Assembly: GCF_000427335.1 (NCBI RefSeq) | Contig: NZ_ATMR01000139.1 | Coordinates: forward strand, 1-64,000 | Length of the DNA: 64,000 bases | From: Winogradskyella psychrotolerans RS-3 | GTDB lineage: Bacteria > Bacteroidota > Bacteroidia > Flavobacteriales > Flavobacteriaceae | Reading direction: 5' to 3' | Notes under the pieces: generated by a model | What the model saw: only the letters and a program-made list of their open reading frames with translations | Databases searched by the model: none | What the model was told of the DNA's origin: nothing | Shown: positions 1 to 9,304 of the stretch, piece after piece | Layout: each line of letters opens with the position of its first letter | Position numbering within the stretch: the stretch's first letter is position 1 | Program-made: the position numbers and the translations under genes

Positions 1-335
1 AGTCGAAACACATTTGTCTGGTTGAGCGTAGTCGAAACCTCTATAACAGGTTGAGCACAGTCGAAACCGAGTTGTCAGGTTGAGCATTAGCGAGATCAAA
101 ATATATGTTGAGCGAAGATAGCTTACAACGTAAGTCGAAACACATTTGTCTGGTTGAGCGTAGTCGAAACCTCTATAACAGGTTGAACACAGTCGAAACC
201 GAGTTGTCAGGTTGAGCATTAGCGAGATCAAAATATATTTTGAGCGAAGATAGCTTACAACGTAAGTCGAAACCTATATAACAGATTGAACACAATCAAA
301 CCATGGATGTCAGGTTGAGCGCAGTCGAAACCTCT
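1..335. repeat. 132-bp tandem repeat built from GTTGAGC...GTCGAAAC units
   Basis: Two near-identical 132-bp copies lie at 1-132 and 133-264, and a diverged partial third copy starts at 265. Each copy contains several versions of GTTGAGCGTAGTCGAAAC, an interspersed repeat type common in Flavobacteriaceae intergenic DNA. The copies differ by a few substitutions (GTTGAGCACAG against GTTGAACACAG). The array begins at the window edge, so it may extend to the left. No open frame of interest was seen; 336-516 is non-coding leader before the regulator gene. Confidence 0.9.
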
Positions 336-516
336 TAATAAAACAAAACACCATCAACAAAGAAACGACCTGCATTCAAACACCTAAAGCAATTCATAGA
401 AGACAAAGACTATAACAATAAACCTATTCAAACCACGCTGCATAAACAAAATGGTTGTTGCGATTCTTACAGTTTCATAGGCTAAAATTTTCAGCTATCT
501 TCGTAAAACAGCTACG

Positions 517-1104
517 ATGATTAAAAACACACCCATGAAAAACTTACACCACTATATCCAATCACGATGTAACATATCCCAAACCGATAGCAGTTTAGTG
601 GAAACCTATTTTACTTCCGAAAATGTACCAGCCAACACCCTACTCTTAGAAGCCGGAAAAACAGAACGCTATGTGTATTTTCTAAGCGAAGGCATTGTAA
701 AAGGCTATCAAAATGTAGATGGTAAAATTGTAGTACAACATTTAGTCGCCGAGCACGATTTCTTCACCTCCCTAGAGAGTTTTATGAGTGAAACTCCTGC
801 TCCAGACTATTACGAAACCATTACCGACTGTAAACTACTTAAAATCTCTAAACCAGATTTCGAGCTCATCCAAGCGCAATCCACCTTTTGGAGCGACTTT
901 ATAAAAACAGTCACCAACGCGCACCTCAATTGCAAAATAGAACGCGTCAAAGATTTCCAGGTATTAACAGCAAAAGAACGCTATCTAAAGTTTATAACAC
1001 AACAGCCTAACCTAGCCCTAAACGTCTCTGTAGACAATATCGCTTCCTTCCTAGGTATGGAACCGCAATCCTTAAGCCGGATTAGAAAACAGATCACTAT
1101 CTAA
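517..1104 (+). CDS. Crp/Fnr family transcriptional regulator
   Basis: A 195-residue cytoplasmic protein with a cyclic-nucleotide-binding beta-roll at about residues 25-125 (the stretch ending YVYFLSEGIVKGYQ is typical) and a C-terminal DNA-binding helix-turn-helix at about 165-190 (IASFLGMEPQSLSRIRK). The length suits the short Crp/Fnr-like regulators of Flavobacteriia. There are two possible starts: ATG 517, and ATG 535, which gives MKNLHHYIQ and may be the true start. It lies 60 bp upstream of an SDR reductase on the same strand, an arrangement in which such regulators often control the neighbouring oxidoreductase. The effector is unknown. Confidence 0.85.
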   Translation: MIKNTPMKNLHHYIQSRCNISQTDSSLVETYFTSENVPANTLLLEAGKTERYVYFLSEGIVKGYQNVDGKIVVQHLVAEHDFFTSLESFMSETPAPDYYETITDCKLLKISKPDFELIQAQSTFWSDFIKTVTNAHLNCKIERVKDFQVLTAKERYLKFITQQPNLALNVSVDNIASFLGMEPQSLSRIRKQITI

Positions 1105-1165
1105 CATTTGTTATTTTTCAACGCGGCATTACGGCAGACCTTTACGCAAACAAAAAACAATAGTG

Positions 1166-2169
1166 ATGAGTAAAGACTTAGCCTTAGTAACCGGTGGCAA
1201 TGGCCATTTAGCAAACAATCTAATCCGTTTGTTGCTATCCAAAAACCAAAACGTAAGAACAACCGTTAGAGATTTAAATAACACCGCACCGTTTAAAGGT
1301 TTAGATGTCGAGGTGGTGCAAGCAGATCTTCTAGACAAAGCAGCCCTAAGAAAAGCATGTAAAGACGTCACGCACATCTATGCCGTAGCCGCCAACTTTA
1401 GCATGTGGGCAAAAGACCCAAAAACGGATATTTACGACAACAACCTAAAAGGCACCCAAAACCTGTTCGATAGCGCCAAAGCATGTGGCATTAAAAACAT
1501 CGTCTATGTCAGTTCTGTGGCGGCTTTAGACTTTAACACCTTACCAGCCAACGCAGATAACGGATATAATACAGACCGAAGAAACTGGTATTACAATTCT
1601 AAAAACGATTCTGATAAACTGGCTTTAGCCTTAGGTGAAACATACAACATCAGAACCGTGCTCATTTTACCATCGGCAATGATTGGCAGCCACGCCCACA
1701 AACTCAGTTATTCTAACAACTTAGTCTATCAAATTTTAAAAGGTGAAATCCCTGTAGACACCAACGTCACCTTAAACTGGGTAGATGTAAAAGACGTGGC
1801 TTTTGGCGCATATCAAGCCATGCTAAAAGGCAAAGACCAAGAACGCTATATCCTCTCTAACCCAACACACACCACATTACAAGACAGTGTAAACATAGCC
1901 GCAAAGCTATACCCAGAATTACAATTAAAAACCCCTAAAAAGTACCCAAATGCCTATTGTACACGGTTGCTGGTCTCATGGAGTTCAGCAGTAAACTCAC
2001 AGGGAAAGAACCCTTATTGCAACGGCATTATTTAGATATGTTTTATGGACTAAAACAAGATTATGATATTAGCAAATCTAAAGAGGAACTCAACTTTAAT
2101 CCTAAACCATCAAAACAAGCTTTAGAAGAGGCACTGACCTACTTAAAAACAGACTGGAAAGTGCAGTAG
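1166..2169 (+). CDS. NAD-dependent epimerase/reductase (extended SDR), frameshifted near 1960
   Basis: A Rossmann-fold oxidoreductase resembling dihydroflavonol-4-reductase-like SDRs. The N-terminal dinucleotide motif is VTGGNGHLA (residues 8-16) and the catalytic YxxxK is present as YYNSK. The first frame runs to 2035, but from about 1957 the family-like C-terminus (VAGLMEFSSKLTGKEPL...) continues in the next frame to TAA 2169. Adding one base to the GG at about 1965 joins the frames. I start at ATG 1166; a GTG sits just before it at 1163. It probably acts with or under the adjacent Crp-type regulator. The break looks like one of many single-base homopolymer errors in this sequence. Confidence 0.8.
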
Positions 2170-2197
2170 ATGTAATGCATAGTTATAATATAAATAT

Positions 2198-2228
2198 AAA
2201 ACCACTTGGCGAATGCTTGGTGGTTTTT
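2198..2228 (+). terminator. Rho-independent-like terminator after the reductase
   Basis: AAAACCAC pairs with GTGGTTTT around a 14-nt loop, followed by a T run, 29 bp after the reductase stop. The rest of 2170-2385 holds no convincing frame. Confidence 0.6.
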
Positions 2229-2385
2229 GCGTTTAATACAGTTTTACTTTGCTATTACGGTTTACCGTAAGTTAATTAGAATAGAAGGTTTTAATTTGGC
2301 TACTGATTTTTAAGACCTATACGTAACTTTACGTATAGATTTACTGATAAATAACGATTATGTTTGTTAGATACCTCTTTAATGT

Positions 2386-2459
2386 ATAAAGGTTATGATT
2401 AACTTACTATATTTAGGGGATATGAGTAATAAAAGTTATTATATAATTAGTTGGCAATA
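2386..2459 (+). repeat. Family B cassette-junction element (B0)
   Basis: Shares the core TTTAGGGGATATGRG and the trailing TATAAYKAGTTG-like end with elements at 17795, 20440 and, more weakly, 12838. An AATAA...TTATT-type stem precedes the junction. Its 3' end, GTTGGCAATA (2450-2459), is the exact reverse complement of TATTGCCAAC at 3725-3734, which ends the next gene unit. This marks the left boundary of the first recognisable cassette. Confidence 0.65.
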
Positions 2460-2472
2460 ATTAAAAACCAGA

Positions 2473-3720
2473 ATGAACATAATACAAAGAATTAGAAATT
2501 TATTTAGTAGTAAAAATTCTTTAGAAGCGAAAATTGAAACCCTGATAAGTCAAAATAATAAACTTCTAAAAGAAAATAATCTACCAAGTGAGAAATTAAT
2601 AACTGATTTTGAAATAAAAAATAGTAATACGTCAATTAAATTTGAAGGAATCACAGATAGTGAAATGATTAAAAACCTACCTGAAATTTATCTAAATAAG
2701 GAAAGTCAGGAAACAATATCGGGAACACTTTCAAACATTACTGGAGGATTAGCAAATGTAGGAATAACGTCTACTGCAACTTATGGTCTATTTCAAGCAA
2801 CAGCAAATCCAGCTACATTAATGCAACTCTCGAGTGGAGGAGTTGGATCTGCTGTAGTTAATGGTGGACAAATTACTCAACAAGCAGGTTTTGTTCAAGC
2901 AGGAACTACAATGTTTACACCAATGATAATATTTCAAGTAGCATCAGTTATTACAGGACAATATTATATGAATAACATAAGTAAACAACTGAATTCCATT
3001 CAAGAAAAATTAGATGAACTTCTAAATCTTTTCCATATTGAAAGACAAGCTAAATTGGTTAAATCTTTTCAGTTCATATCAGAAATCCTAAATAAACAAA
3101 ACTTTGTGATTGAGGATTTTGTCTTATTAAAAATGATATTATCAGAATTAACAGATATTCGTGAGGAATACTTTTTAATGGTACAAAATTCAGTTGCAAA
3201 TATTAAAAACAATAATTTATATTCAGCATTAAACTCATTGAGCGAAGCAAAGAAAATAGCTCAAGAATTTGAAAAAACAGGTTTTATTTTTAAAATGAAA
3301 ACCTCTTTAATAGCGGACGAATTATATCATTTAACAAAAATGGCTGAATTTCATATGAACATTTGTTATAAAAATCCAGATTCGAATAGAATAAGTCACC
3401 TATCCAAAAAAATTGAAGAAATATCAAAATTTGATATAAAAGAATTATCGTTTAATAGGACTAACAATTTATATAAAGAAATGAAAGAAGATACATTAGG
3501 TTCGATTAAATATTCGGAGAAAGAATCTTGGTTTAATGAATCTGAGATAAAGTTAATTAGAATAAATATTGAAAATGGATTTAAAGAATTTGAAAAAGTA
3601 AAATCTGAAAAATTTATGTCAATAAATAAATCATATAAAAATTTAATATTACCATTTAATGAAGACAAAAAAATAATAATTGACAATAGAGAAGGAAAAG
3701 GAAAATTATATATTGAATAA
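2473..3720 (+). CDS. Unknown cassette protein: hydrophobic glycine-rich core with helical C-terminal half
   Basis: 415 residues, family not recognised. Residues 1-60 are charged and helical; about 80-170 is glycine/alanine-rich and hydrophobic (SNITGGLANVG, then FTPMIIFQVASVITGQYYM) and could enter a membrane; about 170-400 is predicted long amphipathic helices rich in Lys and Glu. There is no signal peptide. This layout recalls pore-forming or membrane-perturbing effectors, but that is only an analogy. The gene sits alone between element B0 and element A1, whose facing ends are perfectly complementary, so it forms a one-gene cassette. Base composition is more AT-rich than the upstream reductase. 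Confidence 0.75.
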   Translation: MNIIQRIRNLFSSKNSLEAKIETLISQNNKLLKENNLPSEKLITDFEIKNSNTSIKFEGITDSEMIKNLPEIYLNKESQETISGTLSNITGGLANVGITSTATYGLFQATANPATLMQLSSGGVGSAVVNGGQITQQAGFVQAGTTMFTPMIIFQVASVITGQYYMNNISKQLNSIQEKLDELLNLFHIERQAKLVKSFQFISEILNKQNFVIEDFVLLKMILSELTDIREEYFLMVQNSVANIKNNNLYSALNSLSEAKKIAQEFEKTGFIFKMKTSLIADELYHLTKMAEFHMNICYKNPDSNRISHLSKKIEEISKFDIKELSFNRTNNLYKEMKEDTLGSIKYSEKESWFNESEIKLIRINIENGFKEFEKVKSEKFMSINKSYKNLILPFNEDKKIIIDNREGKGKLYIE

Positions 3721-3724
3721 TAAC

Positions 3725-3863
3725 TATTGCCAACACCGTATAAAAATAATTGCCGTTTAGTGCTTAATCAAAGGTCGTTGCGTGTTTGTAACGTCTGATT
3801 TTCCTTCGGAAAATCCTCGCATACAAACCCGCAACTATTCTTATACATAAACGCTGTACCTCA
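3725..3863 (+). repeat. Family A cassette-junction element (A1)
   Basis: Begins TATTGCCAAC then ACCGTATAAAA; ends CTTATACATAAACGC then GTACCTCA. A long imperfect hairpin spans 3777-3835: GTTGCG pairs with CGCAAC, GTTTGTA with TACAAAC, and the tip is GATTTTCC-TTC-GGAAAATC. The outer GTAT/ATAC and AAC/GT pairs resemble the paired boxes of an attC site. The same architecture recurs at 21206-21345. Confidence 0.7.
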
Positions 3864-3890
3864 ATCAACCACGCAATTACCAAATAGAAT

Positions 3891-4667
3891 ATGATTAACA
3901 CATTAGAATATCAAATATCCTTAAATAAAGAACTTGATACAATTAAAAATAGAGTAAGAAATCTAATAGGAAATGCTAATTGGGGAGAAGATGGAAGGTA
4001 TAAAGAAGAGAAACTAAAAACAATACTTAAAAACAGATTACCGCAAAATTTATCTGTTGGAACTGGCTTCATTCTGAATCAAATATCTCACAATGAAAAT
4101 GTAGTATCTAAACAGATTGATATTTTAGTTTATGAAAATAATCAAGCGCCTATTTTTTCAGAAGGAGATTTTGTTATTGTCACTCAAAATAGTGTAAGAG
4201 CAATTATTGAAGTTAAATCCAAAGTTTTATCCAATCGAACCCATAAAAATGGACTTTATAAAGTTGTTGAGAATTTTAACTCAATTGTAAGGTTCCCATC
4301 AGTTGCAAGAATAGATAATAATAGAATTTTTAGAGGACTTATTTCATTTGATTATCAAGGAGGCATAAATTCAACAGTAATAGATGAATCTATTAGATTG
4401 TCGGGTGGAATTATTAATCACTTTTCATTAGGCGGTAATATCTTCATTAGGCATTGGGTTAATGGAGAAGGTTTACAACCACCTATTAATGTCAATTGTA
4501 ATTCAAATTTCTATAATATTTATGAATTAGAAGATTTATCCCATTCTTACTTCATTTCCAATCTAATTCATATGACAACTTCTGTGGACTTATCAGACAG
4601 ATATTTCATGGATTTTCCAATTGAAGGCAGTAAAGAAACTAGAAGGAATAGAACAGTCTGTCTATAA
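3891..4667 (+). CDS. DUF6602-like PD-(D/E)XK nuclease-fold protein
   Basis: 258 residues, cytoplasmic. The N-terminal half has the layout of the DUF6602 restriction-endonuclease-like fold: a helix around Glu39/Glu40 (RYKEEKLKTIL), a beta strand with Asp77 (QIDILVY), and Glu107-x-Lys109 (IIEVKSK), together a plausible PD-(D/E)XK metal site. Domains of this type turn up as putative nucleases in defence and mobile contexts; the target is unknown. The C-terminal half is not recognised. It is the only gene of its cassette, between elements A1 and A2. The unit ends GTACCTCA and CGAGGCAC pair at 6 of 8 positions. Confidence 0.7.
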   Translation: MINTLEYQISLNKELDTIKNRVRNLIGNANWGEDGRYKEEKLKTILKNRLPQNLSVGTGFILNQISHNENVVSKQIDILVYENNQAPIFSEGDFVIVTQNSVRAIIEVKSKVLSNRTHKNGLYKVVENFNSIVRFPSVARIDNNRIFRGLISFDYQGGINSTVIDESIRLSGGIINHFSLGGNIFIRHWVNGEGLQPPINVNCNSNFYNIYELEDLSHSYFISNLIHMTTSVDLSDRYFMDFPIEGSKETRRNRTVCL

Positions 4668-4671
4668 AAAA

Positions 4672-4814
4672 CGAGGCACAAAACCTTGTAATATTAATTC
4701 ACTGGTCAATGTCAACTTACGAAAACTCCACTGGATTTTCTATTCGGTTTTCATTTACTAAATTAAGTGCTTAAACCACACAAGAAAACATATACAAACA
4801 CATTAATCACAATT
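4672..4814 (+). repeat. Family A cassette-junction element (A2)
   Basis: Starts CGAGGCACAAAACCTTGTAAT, with a central stem GAAAACTCC/GGATTTTC and the family motif TTTACTAAATTAAGTGCTTA. It runs into ATTAATCACAATT (4802-4814), which starts the next unit and matches the reverse complement of its end (5807-5819) at 9 of 13 positions. Confidence 0.65.
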
Positions 4815-4821
4815 AAAAAAA

Positions 4822-5802
4822 ATGCAGATAAGAGAAGATTTTAAAGAAATAATTAGCGAAATTCAAGAGAATAATAAAGAATTTAAAATGTCGCCAAGAG
4901 ATTTTCTTGCATATTTTCATTGTTCAAAAAGAACAAAAGGAAACACTGGAAGAATTGATAATTTTTTAGAATCAAAAAGAATAGAAACAATTCCAAATTA
5001 CATAAACGTTTGGATTGACGGAGAGTTAACGCTAAAACATAAACCAAAAGCGAAAAGTAAGACAGAGCCTGACCCAATTCAAAGAATTAGTATTTTGCCT
5101 TCAGCAAATAGAACACCAGTCACAACGACACGTGATGCTAAATTAACTGATGCTATAACGAAAATGATGATGCATAATTATTCTCAACTTCCTGTTTTAA
5201 GTAATCCAAAAAGCATTGTTGGATTTATAACTTGGGAATCAATTGGCTGTGCAATTACAAACGGAGTAACAACTGAACTTGTAAAAGACTATTTAAATTT
5301 TGAATATACTATTTTAGAATATGATACACCTTTATTAAAAGCGATAAAAACAGTAATCGAAAAAGAATATGTAATTGTACAGAAAAAAGATAAATCATTT
5401 AGTGGAATTATAACTTTAGCAGATGTAAGTAGTCAATTTTTAACTTTAACAGAACCTTTCCTTCTTTTAGAAGAGATTGAGAATCTTATTCGACTTCTTT
5501 TAGATGACAAGTTTCTAATCCAAGAATTAATTGATTTCTGTAAAAATGAAAATGATGACAAAAGTATTGAGACAATAGACGATTTGACTTTTGGTCAATA
5601 TATTAGGTTAGTCGAAAAACCTGAAAATTGGGAAAAACTTAAATTAAAAATAGAAAGAGTTACATTTATAAAACAATTGAATGTCGTTAGAGAAATTAGA
5701 AACGATATAATGCATTTTGACCCTGAAGGAATTACATCAGAACAAAAACAAGCATTAATAAATATGGCGAAATTCTTGACAGATATTAGGAAATTCCACT
5801 GA
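4822..5802 (+). CDS. CBS-domain protein with C-terminal HEPN-like RNase motif
   Basis: 326 residues. An N-terminal helical region (1-75) is followed by a CBS pair at about 90-215 (TKMMMHNYSQLPVL and IVGFITWESIG in the first; VIVQKKDKSFSGIITLADVS in the second), which normally binds adenine nucleotides. A helical C-terminal domain holds R293-N-D-I-M-H298, the Rx4H motif typical of HEPN ribonucleases and of Swt1-type HEPN domains. I infer a nucleotide-sensing RNase or toxin-like effector; activity is not shown by sequence alone. It is the single gene of its cassette, flanked by elements A2 and A3, with no antitoxin-like partner in the same unit. Confidence 0.75.
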   Translation: MQIREDFKEIISEIQENNKEFKMSPRDFLAYFHCSKRTKGNTGRIDNFLESKRIETIPNYINVWIDGELTLKHKPKAKSKTEPDPIQRISILPSANRTPVTTTRDAKLTDAITKMMMHNYSQLPVLSNPKSIVGFITWESIGCAITNGVTTELVKDYLNFEYTILEYDTPLLKAIKTVIEKEYVIVQKKDKSFSGIITLADVSSQFLTLTEPFLLLEEIENLIRLLLDDKFLIQELIDFCKNENDDKSIETIDDLTFGQYIRLVEKPENWEKLKLKIERVTFIKQLNVVREIRNDIMHFDPEGITSEQKQALINMAKFLTDIRKFH

Positions 5803-5806
5803 AAAT

Positions 5807-5949
5807 AACTGTGGCTAACACTGTCTAAAATTAATTGTTAGAACAAGCCTACTTACGAAAATCATCTTGAATTTTCTATTCGGTTTTTATTTGCTAAATT
5901 AGGTTCTTAAAACACGCTACTAATCTTATCCATAAACATTAGCTGCAAG
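5807..5949 (+). repeat. Family A cassette-junction element (A3)
   Basis: Starts AACTGTGGCTAACACTG, with a central stem GAAAAT/ATTTTC and the motif TTTGCTAAATTAGGTTCTTA. Ends CCATAAAC then ATTAGCTGCAAG (5938-5949), the start of the ABC-3C unit. GGCTAAC near its left end also pairs with ATTAGCT at its right end. Confidence 0.65.
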
Positions 5950-5962
5950 CTAAAAAAAACGA

Positions 5963-7012
5963 ATGACATACTACAAAACATCACATCAAGTCAATTTTGG
6001 TAAGAGGATAATACCTCTTAAGTTGATTGAGCATATGTCATTTGATGACTGGGAAGATTTTATTGAAGAATGGGTTGACATAAAAAAGACTGAATATATA
6101 GAGGCTGAAAGATTCGGAGGTGCCGGAGATAAAGGAAGAGATGTTGTAGGCTATGTAACTGATAAAAACAAACAAAACTATACTTGGGATTGTTTTCAAT
6201 GCAAACATTATAAAAGTGCATTAACACCTACTCAAGTATATAAAGAATTTATTAAAATATTATACTATACTTTTAAATTAGAATACCCAATTCCTAGAAA
6301 ATTTTATTTTATTGCACCAAAAGGTTGTGGAACTTCACTTTCCAAATTACTTCAAAATCCAACCGAACTAAAAAAATCAATTGTAAATAATTGGGATAAT
6401 CATTGTAAAATTGACACTACTGCAGGTGGAATAAAATTAGAAGGAGAGTTTTTAAAGTGGGTAAACAATTTTGACTTTTCAATTTTTTCAAAAATTCATA
6501 CTAAGAATATTTTAAAAGAACATATTTCGCATCCAAATCATCGAATAAGGTTTGGTGGTGGACTACCTGAACGTGAAAAATTAGACACCGGTACTATACC
6601 AAGTTCAATCCAAAGTACGGAAACCACATACGTTAATCAACTTTTATCTGCATACGGTTCTGAAAGCAAAGAAGATTACAAAAATGTAATAGATTTAGAT
6701 TCAAAAGAACTTTATAAAAACCATTTTACAAGAGCTAGAATAAGTTTTCATCACGCAGAACAGTTAAGGAATTTCACTAGAGATAACCTACCTATTGACA
6801 CCTTTGAAGATTTTCAAAATGAAATATTAGAAGGGATTATTGATATTGTTGAAGAAATCCATTCAAATAATTTTATAAAAGTTAAAGAAGTAGAAAGAGA
6901 AGCAGGAAAAGCAATAATCTCTTCAAACCCACTAAAGGAGGTTAGTCTTATTTATGATAAAAAAGGAATTTGTCATCAATTAGTTAATGATAATAAAATC
7001 AAATGGACATAA
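5963..7012 (+). CDS. ABC-three-component (ABC-3C) system effector with Mrr-like nuclease domain
   Basis: 349 residues, cytoplasmic. The N-terminal domain has the Mrr/PD-(D/E)XK signature GGAGDKGRDVVGY (Asp60) followed by CFQCKHYK (Gln79-x-Lys81), a metal-dependent DNA nuclease site. The C-terminal region (about 200-349) matches the ABC-3C C-terminal type, with a conserved HFTRARISFHHAEQLRNF stretch. In ABC-3C systems an effector, a middle component and an SbcC/RecN-like ATPase act together against phage or plasmids. The next two genes are those partners, so this is the first gene of a three-gene defence operon carried as one cassette. Confidence 0.85.
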   Translation: MTYYKTSHQVNFGKRIIPLKLIEHMSFDDWEDFIEEWVDIKKTEYIEAERFGGAGDKGRDVVGYVTDKNKQNYTWDCFQCKHYKSALTPTQVYKEFIKILYYTFKLEYPIPRKFYFIAPKGCGTSLSKLLQNPTELKKSIVNNWDNHCKIDTTAGGIKLEGEFLKWVNNFDFSIFSKIHTKNILKEHISHPNHRIRFGGGLPEREKLDTGTIPSSIQSTETTYVNQLLSAYGSESKEDYKNVIDLDSKELYKNHFTRARISFHHAEQLRNFTRDNLPIDTFEDFQNEILEGIIDIVEEIHSNNFIKVKEVEREAGKAIISSNPLKEVSLIYDKKGICHQLVNDNKIKWT

Positions 7013-7493
7013 TGGAAACTAAAAAAATATAAATCCATTTAATAATAGTGTTGAAGCTGGTCTTCGAATCTTAACAATTTTAAATGAATCATTTCCTCAA
7101 TCTTTTGATTTACAAAACCTTGTTTATCTAGATTACCTAACTATACATTCAGCAGACATTGACAAAACAACGCAAAGTCTACATCCCGCAGTACCTTATC
7201 GATCAGGTGAAATAATGGTTAGAAGTTCTATCATTGATAAAGGATTAAATCTTTTTATCACAAAGAATTTAATAGAAAAGCAATATAATTTTAATGGTAT
7301 AGAATATAAAGCAACTGAAAACGCAATGCCATTTCTTGAATCACTTGAAGAACTATACTCAATCAAACTTCAAGAAAAAGCAAATTGGGCTATTAATAAA
7401 TACTCAAAACACACCAAACAAGAATTAAAAAACATTATGACTCCAAAATTATCAGAGATAGACAATGAGTTTAATATTGAAATTTTACAATAA
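7012..7493 (+). CDS. ABC-3C middle component, frameshifted at A7 tract 7021-7027
   Basis: The ATG at 7012 overlaps the previous stop (TAATG) but meets a stop after six codons. Adding one A to the A7 tract at 7021-7027, or a -1 slip on it, gives METKKNINPFNNSVEAGLR and continues to TAA 7493 as a protein of about 160 residues. The region LQNLVYLDYLTIHSAD, then LHPAVPYRSGEIMVRSS, matches the ABC-3C middle-component family that links effector and ATPase. The stop overlaps the ATPase start by one base. The tract could be a sequencing error, a phase-variable site or a slippage site; other homopolymer breaks here favour error. Confidence 0.75.
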
Positions 7494-9304
7494 TGAAAAC
7501 GGGATTCATAATAAAAGAATTAAGACTGATTGGTAAATCAGTTGAAAATGCAAGTGTCGTTTTTAAAAGAGGCGTTAATATCATTACGGGACCTTCAAAC
7601 GTAGGTAAATCATATATTTTCCAATGTTTCAATTATATGTTTGGTGGTTCAAAACCGCCAAAACCTATTAAAGAATCAAGAAATTACGATTTTATCTATT
7701 TAGAATTAATTGATTCAACAAACACCACATATACTTTATTAAGCGATTTAAAAGGTGGCAATTTTAAACTTTATAATTTATCTATAGATAAAATTAAAGA
7801 AACTGATGAATTCGAAATCCTTGACAGAAAACATAGTCCCTATAATGAACAAACTGTTTCCGCTTTTTTACTTAAACTAAATAATCTTACAGGCAAAAAA
7901 ATTAGAACAAACCAAAAGGGAAAAACTAGACCAATTTCATATCGTGATATTGTAAAATTCTCAATGGTTAATGAATCTAAAATCACTACTGAGGAATCAT
8001 TAATAGTTAGTCATTATACAAAAGCTACCGAAGAATCAAATGTTTTAAAATTAATTGTTACAGGAAATGATGATAGTACTATAATTGAATCCCTTTCTCA
8101 AAACCAAATAGCAAATAGGAAAGGAAAATTAGAAATATTAAAAGAGTTTATAAATGACAACACCAAGGATTTAAAGACTTTTAAAGTTGAACCATCATTG
8201 ATGCTGAATGAAACTAATTCTTTAATTGAAAAATTAACAGAAAACCATTCTAATCTTCAGAATAAATTCAATGAAATAGAAAGTGAAAGAGTAAAAACTT
8301 TAGACATTCTTCATAAAAGACAATCACGTAAAAGAGTAATCGAAGAATTATATAAAAGAACAGACTTATTAAAATCTCATTACTATTCAGATGTATCACG
8401 CTTAAAATCGACTATTGAAACAAGCATTTTATTAAATGAAGAAAATCATTCTATCAATGGTAATTGCCCACTTTGTAATGGCGAAATAGAAGAAAGATGT
8501 TCAATAGCAGACATTAATAAAATAATAGATTCTTGCAGTAAAGAAATACAAAAAATTGAATCATTGATTCAAGAATTACTTGAATCAGAAAAAATGCTAA
8601 AAGAAGAATTTAAAGATATCTCTATAGAAGTTTCTGATTTAGAGGAAAATATAAATAAATACACTTTAGAAATCGATAAAGGAGTTGGCTTGGAAATGGG
8701 GTTGATAATTGAACAAATCAATCAACAAAATGAAAAGAAAAGTATAGCTCTTGGAGCTTTATATAAATTTGAGCAACTTGAAAAATTTAAAGCTGAAAAA
8801 GAAAAACTAGAAAGCTCTATACCTAAATCTAGTTCTAAAGAAACATTTGAGCATATATCAACTAGATCATTAACACCACTTTCAAAAGCGATAAAATCTG
8901 TTCTTAAAGGTTATAATTACCCAAATCTAACTGGTGTCAGTTATAGTGAAGAGCAAAATGATTTTGTAATTTCAGGTGAAGACAGAAATCTATCTGGGAA
9001 AGGGGTTAGAGCAATTATTTATTCCGCTTTCATTGTAGCATTACAAGAACTAATATTAAAAAAAGAATATTCAATAGGTGTACCAATAATAGATTCTCCA
9101 TTAGTCTCTTACAAGAAACCAGAAAACATTGGAGCAGAAAGGATTAGTGATGATTTAGCAATGGATTTCTATAGATATATCTGTAATCAAAGTGATTTAG
9201 AACAAATAATTGTAATCGAAAATGAAGTACCACCAACAGACATAAAAGAAAATATAAATCATATAAAATACACTAGAGAAAATGGCTTTATACCAACAAA
9301 ATAA
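7493..9304 (+). CDS. ABC-3C SbcC/RecN-like ATPase
   Basis: 603 residues. Walker A is GPSNVGKS at 33-40; long coiled-coil arms run about 190-460 and are interrupted by a CPLCNGEIEERC zinc-hook-like turn near residue 324; the C-terminal ATPase half has a signature-like LSGKGVRAIIYSAF and a Walker B region, VPIIDSPL, near 530. This is the SMC/SbcC-like layout of ABC-3C ATPases, expected to sense invading DNA or its replication and switch on the nuclease partner. It is the last gene of the three-gene operon; the element that should close this cassette is degenerate (9305-9403). Confidence 0.9.
   Translation: MKTGFIIKELRLIGKSVENASVVFKRGVNIITGPSNVGKSYIFQCFNYMFGGSKPPKPIKESRNYDFIYLELIDSTNTTYTLLSDLKGGNFKLYNLSIDKIKETDEFEILDRKHSPYNEQTVSAFLLKLNNLTGKKIRTNQKGKTRPISYRDIVKFSMVNESKITTEESLIVSHYTKATEESNVLKLIVTGNDDSTIIESLSQNQIANRKGKLEILKEFINDNTKDLKTFKVEPSLMLNETNSLIEKLTENHSNLQNKFNEIESERVKTLDILHKRQSRKRVIEELYKRTDLLKSHYYSDVSRLKSTIETSILLNEENHSINGNCPLCNGEIEERCSIADINKIIDSCSKEIQKIESLIQELLESEKMLKEEFKDISIEVSDLEENINKYTLEIDKGVGLEMGLIIEQINQQNEKKSIALGALYKFEQLEKFKAEKEKLESSIPKSSSKETFEHISTRSLTPLSKAIKSVLKGYNYPNLTGVSYSEEQNDFVISGEDRNLSGKGVRAIIYSAFIVALQELILKKEYSIGVPIIDSPLVSYKKPENIGAERISDDLAMDFYRYICNQSDLEQIIVIENEVPPTDIKENINHIKYTRENGFIPTK

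Noticed and set aside
1..335. Possible CRISPR-like array
   Set aside because: Repeat units are long (132 bp) and nearly identical throughout, including the parts between the GTTGAGC...GTCGAAAC motifs, so there are no unique spacers; no cas genes are nearby.
3725..3863. Family A elements as plain Rho-independent terminators
   Set aside because: There is a hairpin, but the T tract is missing, the elements are much longer than terminators, and the ends match the far end of the neighbouring gene unit.
7012..7040. Programmed -1 frameshift as the main explanation
   Set aside because: The A7 tract is suitable, but no stimulatory structure is evident and many other homopolymers in the window show the same break, so error is the simpler reading.
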